Below are positions 22,850-32,279 of a DNA stretch of 64,000 nucleotides, piece by piece. Origin of the DNA: Papilionanthe hookeriana x Papilionanthe teres (lineage: Eukaryota; Streptophyta; Magnoliopsida; Asparagales; Orchidaceae); assembly GCA_022702705.1 (NCBI GenBank), contig CM040423.1:123142852-123206851 (forward strand), given 5' to 3'. The notes under the pieces were generated by a model. It ran no database searches, was not told the origin of the DNA, and was given only the letters and a program-made list of their open reading frames with translations. Both the position numbers and the translations under genes were made by a program. Every line of letters begins with the position of its first letter. The stretch's first letter is position 1.

Positions 22850-23098
22850 CTAGAAGCAATGTCTTGAACTTGTGATACCGTGGATCTCCGAACAACGGTG
22901 TTCGACCTGCATAATGTAGTAACAATGCATATTGTCAACCCACCTGAAGAACTTGCAGTCCTCTGATCCTTGTCCCCACCGAGGGCATCTGTAGAACTGC
23001 CGCCCGTAGCTATGTTCCTTACGTGACGTGAGTACTAAGGTCGGCAATCCACAGCGGCATAGTACTTGCTCAGACTTTACTGCAGACCTGTAGTTCAT
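22850..23098 (-). pseudogene. GRF-type zinc-finger protein, partial
   Basis: A minus-strand open frame runs from 23356 to 22850. A splice-acceptor-like TTTGCAG sits just before M-N-Y-R-S-A-V (ATG at 23098), so I take that as the start of the real exon. Then CRCGLPTLVLTSRKEH, GRQFYRCP and CKFFRWVD follow. This is the GRF zinc finger (C-x-C-G...G-R-x-F-Y-x-C...C-x-F-F-x-W), a small nucleic-acid-binding domain also found in TOP3A, NEIL3 and APE2. After F-F-R-W-V-D the frame runs only a few dozen residues. Plant genomes carry many short GRF-domain ORFs, often near transposons. Whether this is a native element gene or captured cannot be told. Two 30 bp direct repeats lie upstream at about 23228 and 23288. 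Confidence 0.7.
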
Positions 23099-23596
23099 TT
23101 TTCTGCAAATATTTATGACAAAATTGAATAGGTCAGTTAATACCCTCAAGTTACAATTATTACAAATTCCATTTCTAATAAAGTAAAATCTGCACAATTG
23201 CAGCAATTGCAATTTCAAAATTTTGCTTGCAGCGGTTGCCCGTGGGCCATTCAAGCTGATATAAAGAAAAACTGCACTATTATCCAAGTTGCAGCGGTTG
23301 CCCTTAGGCCATCCAAGCTGCTTGAGCACTACGAGCAATAAGAGCTTCATCTCCATGGAACATATATATCAGTTAACATGGTGCAACTTAAAAGTTAAAA
23401 GTACATCAAAAGCTAAGACAGCACTTCAGGAATTGTATTGAAGAGGATATTTACAACAATCTGTCAAAATAATTACTGTTCCAACATTCACAAAAAACAG
23501 TGATATGTAGCTTCTTAAAATTCTTATTACTGTTGCCAATTATAATCTGTAGCTTCTTAAAATTCAAAAAAGAGGAAAACTGGCTAACTTTCTCTT

Positions 23597-23599
<3 letters not shown>

Positions 23600-23688
<89 letters not shown>
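23600..23688. repeat. (AT)n microsatellite
   Basis: About 89 bp of pure AT, inside the Harbinger element between the GRF and CSLA segments. Confidence 0.97.
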
Positions 23689-23690
<2 letters not shown>

Positions 23691-23804
23691 AACATAAATC
23701 CATAGAACATAAATCTATATATATATCCAACATATATTATAATCTGTAGCCAATTTATACCTTCCATAAAATAAATGCAACCATACTGTTGCTGAGAGTT
23801 GCAG

Positions 23805-24363
23805 GATTTGGTTCAAAATGAATGTGAGAAATGGAGGAGAAAAGGAATGATATTGATTACATATCAAGAGATAATAGAAATGGATATAAAGCAGGAGCCA
23901 TGAAGGAAGCAATGGAGCTTCCTTAAGTGCAACTTTGTGAATATGTCACCATATTCGATGCAGATTTTCAACCTGCTTCAGATTTTCTAATGAGAGCAGT
24001 TCCTTTCCTCCTCCACAATCCTGAAATTGGTCTTGTTCAAGCTCGCTGGAAATTTGGTAAGAATGTCCTGGTTTTTTTATATCAATCTTAAGATCTAATT
24101 ACTATGCCTTCAGAAAATATTGGCCAATATGAAGTGCTCATTATACCTCATAGATCAGTATGTAATTTACACTTATTTTTGTTTTATTACAGAATTATAT
24201 ATCAAGACAAAAATAATCACTACAAAGTAACACCTTAATGCTTTTATATAGTGAATGCAGATGATTGCTTGATGACAAGAATACAAGAAATGTCTTTAAA
24301 ATTATCATTTTAAGGTAGAGCAGCAATCAGGATCATCGACAGTGGCATTCTTTGGCTTTAACG
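23805..24363 (+). pseudogene. Cellulose-synthase-like A (CSLA) fragment, two exons and intron
   Basis: Plus-strand fragment of a glucomannan 4-beta-mannosyltransferase-type glycosyltransferase (GT2 family, Golgi, hemicellulose backbone synthesis). Exon 1 (23805-24056) follows GTTGCAG and reads DLVQNECEKW, then R-D-N-R-N-G-Y-K-A-G-A-M, then CEYVTIFDADFQP with the catalytic D-A-D motif, and NPEIGLVQARWKF. It ends at GTAAG. Exon 2 (24252-24363) reads N-A-D-D-C-L-M-T-R-I-Q-E-M-S-L and, after a one-base shift, KVEQQSGSSTVAFFGFNG, ending at a GT. The Val codon is split correctly across the intron. Lesions: a 1 bp loss near 23850, a TAA after M-E-L-P (about 23923), and the shift near 24300. It lies opposite to the transposase inside the element, as expected for a captured genomic fragment. 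Known CSLAs are about 500-550 residues, so only about 120 are present. Confidence 0.82.
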
Positions 24364-24859
24364 GTACAATATTATCGCCAAAGCATGGATGCAATATACA
24401 TACGATATTGTATTTACATATCACTCAATCTAGTATACGACTGTAGAAATTTAAAACAATCTAATGTATGCATACCACTCAATTCTTATGTATTTACATA
24501 TCAAACACCTAAATTTCATTATTTATATACATATATGCCAGTTCTTAGAAGGCTAACTATTCATGGTTTAGCTTCCTCCATGCGTGTCTTTAATAAGAAG
24601 AAGATATGGACCCAACAACCACTCTCCATGTATTCATGAAGGAGGATCTCGTCCTCGCAGTCAGAATCATGAAGCAGACTGAATAATTTCAGAAACAAGT
24701 TATTTTAGTAACAGCGAGCAGCTATTCCCTATCAGAAATCATGATGCAGAATAAAAGAGAAGAGAGAAATTAATAAGGCTGGCACATCAAATTTAAGATT
24801 ATTTAAAGCTGAAGTTTTATAATGAGAAAATTTGAACTCATTAAAAGCTCACACTCACC

Positions 24860-24990
24860 AATGCTATAATCAAATTTGGTTTCAGCATACTCTTCTCCAT
24901 ATATTTTAGCAATCCAATCACCTTTTCTAAATGTAAATCCTTGCACAAGCCATCAATGACAGGTTGCCACAACCTGTCATTGCTTAAAAC
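24860..24990 (-). pseudogene. Pentatricopeptide-repeat-like fragment
   Basis: The minus strand reads PVIDGLCKDLHLEKVIGLLK, then YMEKSMLKPNLI, which fits one PPR unit (x-L-I-D-G-L-C-K-x-G-x-L-E-x-A-x-x-L-L-x-x-M-x-x-x-x-x-x-P-N). PPR proteins bind organellar RNA. No second unit is visible: upstream is a stop (TAG near 25000) and unrelated text, downstream the frame leaves the motif. A one-unit match of this kind can arise by chance, but most consensus positions fit. If real, it is another host piece inside the Harbinger element. Confidence 0.4.
24954..24982. repeat. 13 bp perfect inverted repeat
   Basis: CAATGACAGGTTG, 3-base loop CCA, then CAACCTGTCATTG. It lies at the upstream edge of the PPR-like fragment. 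Confidence 0.9.
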
Positions 24991-25450
24991 CGGCTACCAA
25001 AGAGCCCATAAACGAGATCTCTCCCTTTGAAGACATTCCAACATATTGGCAATGACCATTTTCAGACCAAAGTCATTGGAAAAACAAACCCACATCTTCT
25101 GATATTATTTCTATTTCAAATCCTCAGACATGAACGTATGTATGCACGTATGAATTAAGGATTCCCAAAGAAACAGAAACATTGCAAGAGTGTTGGCAGA
25201 AATTGAATAATATGCAATAACTGAAATGTAAGATCAACCACAGAGGAGTTTTGTAAAACTCACACAACAATCTCTATCTATTAGAAACTAATAGCAGCTC
25301 ATCAACAGCCCTCACAGCTTTTCTTGCCCTCACAGCTTTTCTTGCCCGTACAGGTAGTCTCAAAATAAAAAAGAATGCTTTCTCCACATTTTTCATCCCT
25401 ATATCACATGAGGCTCGATGCATATATATATAGTATATGTCTTATGAACT

Positions 25451-26770
25451 TCACAGGTAAGAATCTCTAATGAATGATGCTTGCTCTAACGCATCTGCTA
25501 TTTGCTCTCGCAACTCCGCCATATCTGATGCACCTTCACCTTCTAGAGTGTATGCATCCTGTGAGTCAATTTCTTGTATAGTCATCGTAGGCTCGATATC
25601 CTCCTCAAAAGCTTCATGTGGGATATCAACTGATTCATTTGCGAAGGCATCGAATTCTGCATCTGCGCTGGTGATGTGACGACGAATGTAATTGTGCAGT
25701 GTCATAGTTGCTACAACTATATGCACCTGCTTCTCAAATGGGTAGGTTGGCATTTCACGTAAAATAACCCGTTTCTTCTTCCACACTCCGAAAGTTCTCT
25801 CGATCACGCCCCGCAAAGACGAATGTCTTTTGTTAAACAATTTTTTCTTACCCCGTGCCGCACCACTTGCTCGTTCAAAATCTGGGATGTGGTATTTCGT
25901 TTCTGGATATGGTTTCAGATACCCTCTTTGTAAAGAATATCCAGCATCAACTAAATAGTACTTACTTGTACCATCAGTGTAATTAGAGATTGTCAAAAAT
26001 ATGAAAAAAGTGATAAATATATTTACCTGGAGGTGGATATGGGAAGCCGTGACTAAGGTTTTGAGTTGCAAACTTGAAAACACGACTGTCGTGTGCGCTC
26101 CCTTCCCAACCAGCCATGACAAAGGTAAAGCACATGTTAAAATCACAAACAGCCATAACATTTTGCGTTAGATAGCCACTGCATCCAATATATGACACCT
26201 TCGCTGAGCTGGAAACACGTGCATCGACATGTGTTCCGTCAATTGCACCGATACAGTCCTTGAAAACGACATGTATCGAGGGTCTTTGGCAAATTGTGGT
26301 GGAACGGACTGGAATGTTGGATCATCTGGCTTAATAACCTTAGTAGCCAAACTCACTAGAGCATTCAAACAAACAGAGAAATATCGGCTGATGGTTTCTG
26401 ATGAATGCTGAAATCGCTCCATTGAACCTCTAACATATCGATTTTGAGATAAGATGTATATGGTTATTGCAAGAACTTCTCTTGTTGTCGTTCTTCTAGA
26501 GCCATGCAACCCATGATTGTTTCGTAGTTCATTGAGCAGGTCATTAAAAGTCTTCTTCGACATGCGGAACATGTTGAAGAACCGGGTTGGATGGCCGCGT
26601 AATAACTCACCAACCCATTTATCCTCAATTTGATTAGATGTCATGCACGAAGTTCGGTCAACATATGTATTGTAGTAATAATACAATAATAATAAGGCTG
26701 CTGCGACTTTGCGGTTATGGTGAAGTTGTTCCTCATCCTCGTTAAGCTGATCATCATTCATTCTACACAA
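25451..26770 (-). pseudogene. HARBI1-like DDE transposase (PIF/Harbinger)
   Basis: Catalyses excision and insertion of the element. The ATG at 26770 opens an N-terminal helical region (FFNMFRMSKKTFNDLL; then SRRTTTREVLAITIYILSQ). The DDE_Tnp_4 domain follows: first Asp in CIGAIDGTHVDAR (about 26238), GYLTQNVMAVCDF, AGWEGSAHDSRVF (26080), second Asp in YYLVDAGY (25950), Glu in RGVIERTFGVWKKKR (25800), and LHNYIRRH near 25690. Two lesions: a 1 bp loss in a run of four A (+ strand) near 26265 puts the N-terminus and the catalytic domain in different frames; and between P-P-P-G and KYYLVDAGY (26030-25965) there is an apparent 66 bp intron with a good GTAAAT donor but no AG at the position the frame requires. 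All three catalytic residues remain. Confidence 0.9.
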
Positions 26771-26960
26771 TAAAGGGCATAATAATGTGTAAACTTGTTT
26801 GATAGAAAGTTAGGACAAACAATGTATTAATGAAAATAGTAAGTGCACTAATGAAAATACATAAAAATTGAAACAAACAATCATATGGTATCCAACATAT
26901 AAGAAAAAACTAAACTGTCCAGAAACATGAAGATTACAAATGACACTTTAAGGGAGACAC

Positions 26961-27873
26961 TCATTCATTCAAGCAAACACGAAAAAATTCAAGCCGGTAT
27001 TTCGTGTCCATCTTTACGAACATCTGTCGTGTGATTGGGTCTCGTAGCAACTTCATATACTTTGCATACAGAGTTGCATCTGCAGCAATTTCAGGATATG
27101 AACGTAGGAGATCCATACACTCATCAATTGTGTTATTAGTTGGTGTCGCGGTCCTAGCTTTGCAGCTTTCTACGCGTGTATCAATGAAGTCTTTGATGTA
27201 TGCCACTCCTTTTTTCTTTTTCTCTACTCTTGGGCGCTTACACTTGTGGATTGCACATCAGTTTGAGCTTCGTTGGGACCGCCCTCTGAGTCACCTAAGT
27301 GCACAGAAGGTATTGTATCTACTTCCTCTGGGATGCCCTCAAACCCATGTTGATTTAGGGTGAATGCATAGGTCCCAGTAGCGACAATCCCTTTGAACAT
27401 TCCATCTAGCTTCTCTTACAAAATCGGATCAATACCACATGATTTAAATTTCTTTGCTAAAGGGACTGCCTGCAGTAAAAAATTTTAATAAGTGAGAACA
27501 GCTCGATGTAAAAAATTATATAAGTAATGGTAGATATTGACTAACCACTAGTTTTTCAGTCCACCAATTCTCTGACGCATCGATAGTCCGTTTGTTTAGG
27601 TCCCAACCCAATCCTGTTGATCCCCTCTTTAGTTCCTTCCATAGTCTCCAATCTTTCTTGAGTTGATCCCATTTATTTTTTAGTTTCGTTCGATCGTAAT
27701 CCCTGCCAGTCAATTCTTTGAATTTTGTCACTACATTTTGCCAGCCTTCTTTACTAAAGAAGGTGGTGGGCATATTTCCCATTTCAATCTCCTCGCAAGC
27801 AGAGATCACAAAATATAATTGTGACCTGCCGATCCCACTTGGGCGATGTTCCCGCCTCTTTGACTTTGCTCAT
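26961..27873 (-). pseudogene. MYB/SANT-like DNA-binding partner of Harbinger transposase
   Basis: Second gene of PIF/Harbinger elements. Exon 1 starts at the ATG at 27873 and reads M-S-K-V-K-E-A-G, I-I-F-C-D-L-C, then after a one-base shift near 27798 EEIEMGN, FFSKEGWQNVVTKFKELTG, K-L-K-N-K-W-D-Q-L-K-K and GLGWDLNKRTIDASENWW (MYB/SANT-like fold, Trp residues regularly spaced). The donor GTTAGT follows V at about 27545. The acceptor CTGCAG at 27470 restores phase: AVPLAKKFKSCGIDPIL, then a TAA, then a Glu/Ser-rich stretch, another stop and shift near 27235, and the C-terminal helices TIDECMDLLRSYPEIA ending at 26961. At least four lesions. It lies 190 bp upstream of the transposase, same strand. 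Confidence 0.85.
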
Positions 27874-27909
27874 TTGAAACTGTCGGTTAAACATGTTAGC
27901 ACAAGATAT

Positions 27910-28950
27910 AACTTCTCATAACAGGACATAAACAGAGCAATTGGCATAACAACAAAATTAGACCCTTAAGTGAAATGCAACTAATAATTCAAACCAACAA
28001 CTGAAGATCTACAAACTGTCAAGCAATTTGCAGTCACCCCTATATTTGTAAAATTAACACAAAGGTGATCTAAATTTTAGATACTAAAACATGAACAACT
28101 AACGAAAAAGGTTGAAAAAAATCATACACAAAAACTTCATGTTTAAATTTTGTAAACTGGTATGCAAAATAACGAAAAAGGTTGAAAAAATTTGTATGTT
28201 TGACAAGGATAGGATTGATGAGATATCCAACTTCACAGCAAATTTCACAAGTTATATAAATTTTTGGAGATCAGGAAGTTTTATGTAATATTGCCAATAC
28301 AAAACATTACTATCATTATTTTAAGTTTAATTGGAATTTGTGGTGAAGACTTTTATGGATAACCCATTGTTTAAATATAAGGCATAAGTAATAGCTATTC
28401 AAGCAACACTGCCATCATTAGCCAATCATAGCATAGACAACACAAACAACTTTGAGGGGGTGATGTTCATAAATCATGTAGAGGTCATAGTAGAAAAACA
28501 TTTTAGAAGAACAGTAGGTGTTTTGAATGTAATTAATGCTCATGTTCCTTGCTATGGATTAGAAGGAAAATAATGAGTACAACTCAATAAATTGTAAATT
28601 TGAGAGAAAAAGGGTACTATTCATGTTGATTTAAGTTGTTGTAAACAATACTATTAACGATGGCCTAATTAGTAATTGTAAATCATATTTGATTTTGTAA
28701 CTGTAAATACAAAGAAAATAAGAAGAGTGCTTAGTTACGTTCAAGGGCAAAGCAACAAGATCACAGATAGAATAATTATCACGAGAAAAAAAAACATTTT
28801 CTCAACTACCATAGGAGAATAATCTAATGAAATTACTAGCCAAGAATTAAAAAAATGACAATTAAAAAGAAGAAATTTTTAATCTTCTAAAATAAGCTGG
28901 TAGGAGAAATTAATATAGAAATCATAGACAACACAATTAAAAAGAAGAAA
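27910..28950. other. AT-rich interior of Harbinger element, no gene seen
   Basis: About 1 kb upstream (minus sense) of the MYB/SANT-like gene. AT-rich, no coding frame or repeat of note. In element terms it would hold the promoter and leader of that gene; no confident signals were found. Confidence 0.5.
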
Positions 28951-28956
28951 TTTACC

Positions 28957-29290
28957 TTAAGCAGAGGAGGGGTGAGGGCTAGTGTGCAGGGGTCGAGCGA
29001 GGCTTGAAGGGAGAGCAGCGGGAGAGACGAGCAGGAAAGGGGTCGAGCGGCTTCGGGCACAGGAAAGGCGAGTGGCTCGAGTGACGGAGATGAGCAGGCT
29101 GCCGGAAGGAGATGACAAGCAGGCTGCCGAAAGGAGATGACAAGCAGGCTTTTACCTTAAGGAGAGGAGCAGGCTGCGGTTGAGGGAGATGAGCCGAGCG
29201 ACTGTTTCTTCCTGAGCGTCAGGGAGATGAGCCGAGCGAGTGTGAAGAGGAAGCAGACAGCGAACGCGGCTTCGGGAAGGAGATGACAAG
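28957..29290. repeat. GA-rich subterminal short repeats
   Basis: GC- and purine-rich in an AT-rich setting. GGAGATGACAAGCAGG occurs three times (near 29105, 29132 and 29278), GGAGATGAGCCGAGCGA twice (29188 and 29222), and TTACCTTAAG(C/G) twice (28951 and 29153). Its position just inside the right terminus fits transposase-binding subterminal repeats, but this is inference. Confidence 0.65.
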
Positions 29291-29389
29291 CAGGGCGCGA
29301 GGAGACGGGTTGCTAGGGTAGGAACTTCGGTTTCGAACGCATCACGGGGGCAAAAGACGAGGGCAAACTATGGAAAAGTCGAACGAAAA

Positions 29390-29421
29390 CGCGGACCATG
29401 GGGGTCATCCCACGGTCCGCG
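29390..29421. repeat. GC-rich hairpin near Harbinger right end
   Basis: CGCGGACCATGGG, loop GGTCAT, CCCACGGTCCGCG: a 13 bp stem with one mismatch, 115 bp from the transposon terminus. Confidence 0.9.
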
Positions 29422-29670
29422 TGCAATACAAATATAAAAGTGCGTTTTGAAATAATCTATAAAAAAGTGCAAACCAAACATCATGGCGGCGTTTTTCAAA
29501 ACGCCCCTGCCGAAATAAACTGTCCCAAACGGGCTCTAAATTATTTACGGGTGCGCTTATCAATTCTTGATTTGCAACGTATGCACACATCAACTCCACA
29601 TTTTATTTATGATACCTATTTTGCATTCCTCCTGTTCACTTTTTTTTTCCCCTTTTTTTTCACTTTTTTA

Positions 29671-29884
29671 CATACCACTCAATTCCTATGTATTTACATA
29701 TCGAGCACCTAAACTTTAGTTTTTAAATTTATACCACCCACATCATTCATATCACATAAAAAATACCACAATTTTAATCTTAAAAATGGGAATACACCTT
29801 TTCCATGCATAGTAAGGTGGTATGCATGCAAAAATTGAAGTATAGTTGTTGATGTGTAAGTACATAAGATTAAGTGTTATGTAT
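29671..29884. mobile_element. Foldback MITE, about 215 bp
   Basis: The left arm (29671-29722, starts ACATACCACTCAATTCCTAT) and the right arm (29831-29883) are inverted repeats of about 50 bp at roughly 70-75 percent identity; the whole unit can fold into a hairpin. A related left-arm sequence (CATACCACTCAATTCTTATG) occurs at 24470, inside the Harbinger element. The target duplication is unclear, so the superfamily is not assigned. Confidence 0.65.
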
Positions 29885-29904
29885 TTAAATCTTTCTTTTT
29901 TGCA

Positions 29905-30520
29905 ATGATTTTCTCATTTGGAAAGAAATGTTCAAAGTTTCTAGGAAGACTGAAGACTTCCTTTGTCGGTAGGTTGGTAATGGTAATTTCAGCTTTTGGT
30001 GTGATGATTGGATGGGTATTGGTGCTCTTGCTGATCAATATGGTGGACCTTTTGATATTAATTTTGCGATTAAGGATTGTTGGGAAGTTAATCTTTGGAG
30101 TGTTGGTGACCTGGGTAAGCTGCTATAATGCTTACATGCTTGCTAGTATGCCCATTTCTAAGGCTGGTTTTGATGTCATGAGGATTAAATAGATACGGGA
30201 AATCTATATATTAAACATTTGCTAAGTCCATACATTATGAACAAGGCATTGATTCTAAGTGCACTTGGAATTCTTGGCTTAAACCTTCACAATCCTTTTA
30301 TTTTCTGGAGAGTTATTCATAAAGTAGTACCTAAAGATGATTTTTTGAAGCTAAAGGTGCTGAGTGATCCTTCTTGCTGTTTACTGTGTAGAAATGAGGA
30401 GGAAAATATGGATATATCTTTATTCATTGCAGGTATGCTGTGGACGTTTGGAAACATATTGGCTCTTTTTTGAATAGGATTGTTGACCATAATTTTATGG
30501 ATGAGGCTGATGGCGTCAAA
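29905..30520 (+). pseudogene. LINE (L1-type) ORF2 C-terminal zinc-binding domain remnant
   Basis: In the third frame: D-F-L-I-W-K-E-M-F, then after a stop VGNGNFSFWCDDWMG (29965), typical of plant L1-like LINEs downstream of RT. Then FIFWRVIHKVVPKDDFLKL (30300) and C-C-L-L-C-R-N-E-E-E-N (30380), a one-base shift, and LFIHCRYAVDVWKHI (30420-30460). W-R...K-V-P-x-D-x-L...C-x-x-C...H-x-F-x-x-C...W matches the RT-associated zinc-binding domain (zf-RVT). The RT and endonuclease domains are absent; the 5' truncation is usual for LINEs. Confidence 0.8.
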
Positions 30521-30944
30521 TCGTCGCCGGAGCTCGTCGCCGTCAAATCTCATGTCAATGTCATGGAGTCGCCACTCTGTTTTGATGTTGCCCTAATCTT
30601 ATTTCCAGGAATCAAGAAATTTAGGGCTAATATAAAACAGAGAAAAAGAAATGATGTTTTGTGATAATCCTAAAGAAGATTCTAGAATGTCATATCCTAG
30701 AATTTCTATATAAGGAAGATCATGAAGTGTCAACCAGAGATTCTGTCATGGGTTCTTTAATTCTTCTATAGAAGTAAGCTTTTATAGTTAATTCCATCTT
30801 AGGCAATTTATAATTGTCTAAGAAAACTTCTAATTAATGTTGATCACTAGTTTTCTGGAAATTTTTATTTTTTTAAGGAAAGATGTGACCACTATCAATC
30901 CCAAATGTTGTTGTGTCATGTTGTTTTCATGTCATGTTGTTTTG
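30521..30944. other. Non-coding, no feature assigned
   Basis: Between the LINE remnant and the first tandem array. It contains a short GC-rich stretch (30510-30550) and AT-rich text, but no domain or repeat that I recognise. Confidence 0.4.
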
Positions 30945-31165
30945 TTTGTTGAAAGTTTTAGGTTTTGTGGCTAACCCAAAAGTTTTGGTTATGTCATTGT
31001 TGTCGATGTCGTTGTTTTATTGTAGATTTCGTTGAATGTTTTAGGTTTTGTGGCTAACCTAAAAGTTTTAGTTATGTCATTGTTGTCGATGTCGTTGTTT
31101 TGTTGTAGATTTTGTTGAAAGTTCTAGGTTTTGTGGCTAACCTAAAAGTTTTGGTTATGTCTTTG
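30945..31165. repeat. 84 bp tandem repeat, about 2.6 copies
   Basis: TAGGTTTTGTGGCTAACC recurs near 30959, 31043 and 31126. The intervals carry GTTATGTCATTGTTGTCGAT. It is the first of a run of different tandem arrays that continues to 35560. Confidence 0.85.
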
Positions 31166-31379
31166 TTTGTCCAGAATGCGTACTGCAAGACAGAGTTAAC
31201 ACACCCTATAACATGCAAATGAAATCTAAACGAAACTTGTTTTCATCCTACAAAGAAAACATTGTCAGAAATAATGTCATATTTATTGTCTCAGAATTTT
31301 GTAGGATGTTTTGATTTAGTATGTATTGAATGTCGGTTTATGTCAAATCATGTAGATTAATGTTGAATTTTGTTGAGTT

Positions 31380-31800
31380 TTATTTGAAATGTCGAATTAA
31401 TTTCATTTAATGTCGATGTTTGTCAATTTATGTATGAAACATCAAATTTATATCGATTTTTGTTTGAAATGTCGAATTTATGTTGATTATGTCGAATTTT
31501 GTTTGGAATGTCGAATTTATGTCGAATTATGTTTGAAATATCAAATTTATGTCTGACATGTCAAATTTATGTTTGAAATATCAAATTTATGTCGATTATG
31601 TCTAATTATGTTTGAGATGTCAAATTTATGTTTGAAATGTCAAATTTATGTTTGAATTGTCAAATTTATGTTGATTATGTCCAGTTATGTTTGAGATGTC
31701 AAATTTATGTTTGAAATGTCAAATTTATGTTAATTATGTTGATTTGAGTTTGAAGTGTTAAATTTATATCGGTTATGTTGATTTGAATTTGAAATGTGAA
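31380..31800. repeat. Degenerate short tandem repeat (about 20-35 bp)
   Basis: TTTGAAATGTCAAATTTATG and close variants (GTCGAATTTATGTCGATTATG) recur through the region with irregular spacing. Confidence 0.8.
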
Positions 31801-31859
31801 ATTATATCGGTTATGTTGATTTGAGTTTGATGTCAGATTAAGTTTGATGTGCGTCAAAC

Positions 31860-32230
31860 TTAAGTTTTGACTTAAATTCAAATTAAGTTTAATGCTTAAA
31901 TTTGGAAAATTGGATTCAACGTAGATTGAATTAACTTAAGTTCATGTCTGTTTGAACTTAAGTTAGAATTTAAAGTTAGATTTAATGTAGATTGAATTAA
32001 CTTGAATTCATGTCTGTTTGAACTTAAGTTAGATTCAATGTCGATTAAATCTAATTAATTTGAATTCATGTCTGTCTAAACTTAAGTTAAAATTTTCAAG
32101 TTAGATTCGATGCAAATTGAATTATCTTGATTTCATGTCTGTTTGAACTTAAGTTAAATTCAATATAGATTGAATCTAATTAACACTAGTTCATATCTGT
32201 CTGAACTTAAGTTAATATTAGGTTTAATTA
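31860..32230. repeat. Degenerate tandem repeat, about 55-65 bp
   Basis: Units carry ATTCATGTCTGTTTGAACTT followed by AAGTTAGATTCAATGTAGAT and variants; five or six units are visible. The AACTTAAGTT core is itself a palindrome. Confidence 0.75.
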
Positions 32231-32279
32231 GAATAGACATAATTAAGTATTAAGCCTTGTTTAAATAGTACTTAAATGT

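Larger units (their letters stand above)
22118..29536 (-). mobile_element. Decayed PIF/Harbinger transposon with captured sequences
   Basis: The right end reads GAGCCCGTTTGGGACAG on the minus strand and is followed by TAA. The left end at 22118 reads CATTCCGCTTGGGGCAG. Its first 280 bp resemble the left end of the element at 1364. Between the ends, on the minus strand, are a HARBI1-like transposase and a MYB/SANT-like gene, the two-gene set of plant PIF/Harbinger elements. Also inside are a GRF zinc-finger ORF, a CSLA gene fragment, a PPR-like fragment, (AT)n and GA-rich repeats. No matching target duplication is visible (CAT on the left, TAA on the right), so the left end may be eroded or may belong to a second insertion. 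Both key genes are broken. Confidence 0.7.

Noticed and set aside
23500..23767. Ile-Tyr repeat ORFs on both strands
   Set aside because: Same artefact, from the 89 bp (AT)n tract.
24590..24680. Further CSLA exon (EDLVLAVR resembles EDMDLAVR)
   Set aside because: Only about six residues fit, and no splice borders or flanking conserved residues are visible.
25451..26161. 236-residue ORF as a complete protein with an N-terminal membrane segment
   Set aside because: The hydrophobic start is the transposase domain read out of frame plus intron; only the part from KYYLVDAGY on is genuine.
27004..27363. 119-residue plus-strand ORF
   Set aside because: Shadow of the MYB/SANT-like gene on the minus strand.
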